Source: Nitrospira sp. UBA2083 (GTDB taxonomy: Bacteria > Nitrospirota > Nitrospiria > Nitrospirales > Nitrospiraceae). From it: a stretch of 6,448 nucleotides of DNA. Positions 5,904 through 6,448 of the stretch are shown here, in pieces. The notes under the pieces are model-generated. The model searched no databases and was not told where the DNA came from. It saw only the letters and a list, made by a program, of their open reading frames with translations. The translations under genes and the position numbers were made by a program. Location of the stretch: NCBI GenBank assembly GCA_002331625.1, contig DCZN01000080.1, forward strand, positions 180,054 through 186,501, given 5' to 3'. Numbering within the stretch: the stretch's first letter is position 1; every line of letters begins with the position of its first letter.

Positions 5904-6448
5904 ATGCCCTTAGTTCCTCAAGACCTGTATGAACGGCTGGTTGCACTGCGAAGAGCGTTGCATCGGTATCCGGAGCTGAGTTGGCAAGAAACGCGTACAG
6001 CCGGAGTGATCAACGACTTTCTTCAAAGCGTCGGTCTTCACGGCCGTGCCAATGTGGCAGGTACCGGTGTCGTCGCAGATATTCCCGGAAAAACCGGCGT
6101 GCCCTGCGTGGTGCTCCGGGCCGATACGGATGCGCTCCCCATTCAAGAAGAAACCGGCCTGGAATTCGCCTCGGTGCACAGCGGCGTCATGCACGCCTGC
6201 GGGCACGATGGACACATGACGATGTTGCTCGGCGCCGCAGCATTGCTCTCCCGAGAGAAAGACTTGCCGGCGCCCGTACGATTGATCTTCCAGCCGGCTG
6301 AAGAAAAAGGGAATGGGGCGCTGGCCATGATCAACGAAGGTGTATTGGACGGAGCTGGATTGATCTTCGGCGGCCATCTGGATCGGCACTATCGCCCCGG
6401 CACCATCGTGGTGAGTGAAGGGCCGGTCAATGCCTCGTCGGATAATTT
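5904..6448 (+). CDS. M20D-family metal-dependent amidohydrolase (3' partial)
   Basis: The first 181 codons are in the window and the frame is still open at the last base. The family (IAA-amino-acid, hippurate and N-acyl-amino-acid hydrolases, usually about 390 residues) cleaves amide bonds of N-acyl amino acids using a metal pair. Visible motifs: LHRYPEL (19-25), VVLRADTDALPIQEETG (69-85), MHACGHDGH (96-104) with metal ligands Cys99 and His101, FQPAEE (129-134) with general base Glu133 and ligand Glu134, and GGHLDRHY (156-163) where His158 is the next expected ligand. VNASSDN at the edge marks the beginning of the lid domain. The start at 5904 is the only ATG in frame after the stop at 5841-5843. 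Its ribosome site is weak (GAGAG, 7 bases upstream), which fits translation as the second gene after the macro gene. No signal peptide, so predicted cytoplasmic. The exact substrate cannot be assigned. Confidence 0.93.
   Translation, partial: MPLVPQDLYERLVALRRALHRYPELSWQETRTAGVINDFLQSVGLHGRANVAGTGVVADIPGKTGVPCVVLRADTDALPIQEETGLEFASVHSGVMHACGHDGHMTMLLGAAALLSREKDLPAPVRLIFQPAEEKGNGALAMINEGVLDGAGLIFGGHLDRHYRPGTIVVSEGPVNASSDN

Noticed and set aside
5848..5913. Short ATG frame between the macro and M20D genes
   Set aside because: Only 21 codons, overlaps the M20D start in another frame and shows no recognisable features. A leader peptide cannot be excluded but nothing supports it.

Overview
The window is ordinary-looking bacterial chromosome, moderately GC-rich (high 50s percent by eye), with five protein-coding genes. 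Two run off the window: the first lacks its 5' end and the last its 3' end. The mix of genes (a CzcA/CusA-type heavy-metal RND pump, an exported TPR-SUMF1 protein, a GNAT, a macro-domain protein and an M20D amidohydrolase) and their sequence style suggest a Gram-negative environmental bacterium. Nitrospira or another Nitrospirota is my best guess. That guess is inference from gene style only, since no rRNA or other marker is present. The RND pump does imply an outer membrane.

Layout: (1) 1-2900, + strand: inner-membrane RND heavy-metal efflux subunit, missing roughly the first 75-80 residues. (2) 2901-3413: about 510 bp with no convincing gene. It holds a MITE-like inverted repeat (about 2909-3058), an overlapping second inverted repeat (3052-3062 with 3133-3143) and a short GC-rich hairpin (3142-3156). 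(3) 3414-4676, +: exported protein with N-terminal TPRs and a C-terminal SUMF1/FGE-like domain that lacks the two cysteines of true formylglycine-generating enzymes. (4) 4750-5208, -: GNAT N-acetyltransferase, convergent with the SUMF1 gene. (5) 5358-5843, +: macro-domain protein related to the TARG1/DarG branch, transcribed divergently from the GNAT and preceded by a near-perfect Shine-Dalgarno. (6) 5904 to the window end, +: M20D-family metal-dependent amidohydrolase, probably co-transcribed with the macro gene.

The genes do not form an obvious single pathway. The pump probably ends an efflux operon that begins upstream. The SUMF1 protein looks like a stand-alone exported gene. The GNAT, macro and M20D genes all belong to families acting on acyl or ADP-ribosyl groups, but a functional link is speculation. 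I found no clear new system. The items most worth a second look are the inverted-repeat element, the macro domain that lacks the known TARG1 catalytic residues, and the cysteine-less SUMF1 domain. No tRNA, rRNA, CRISPR array, transposase or convincing promoter was found.
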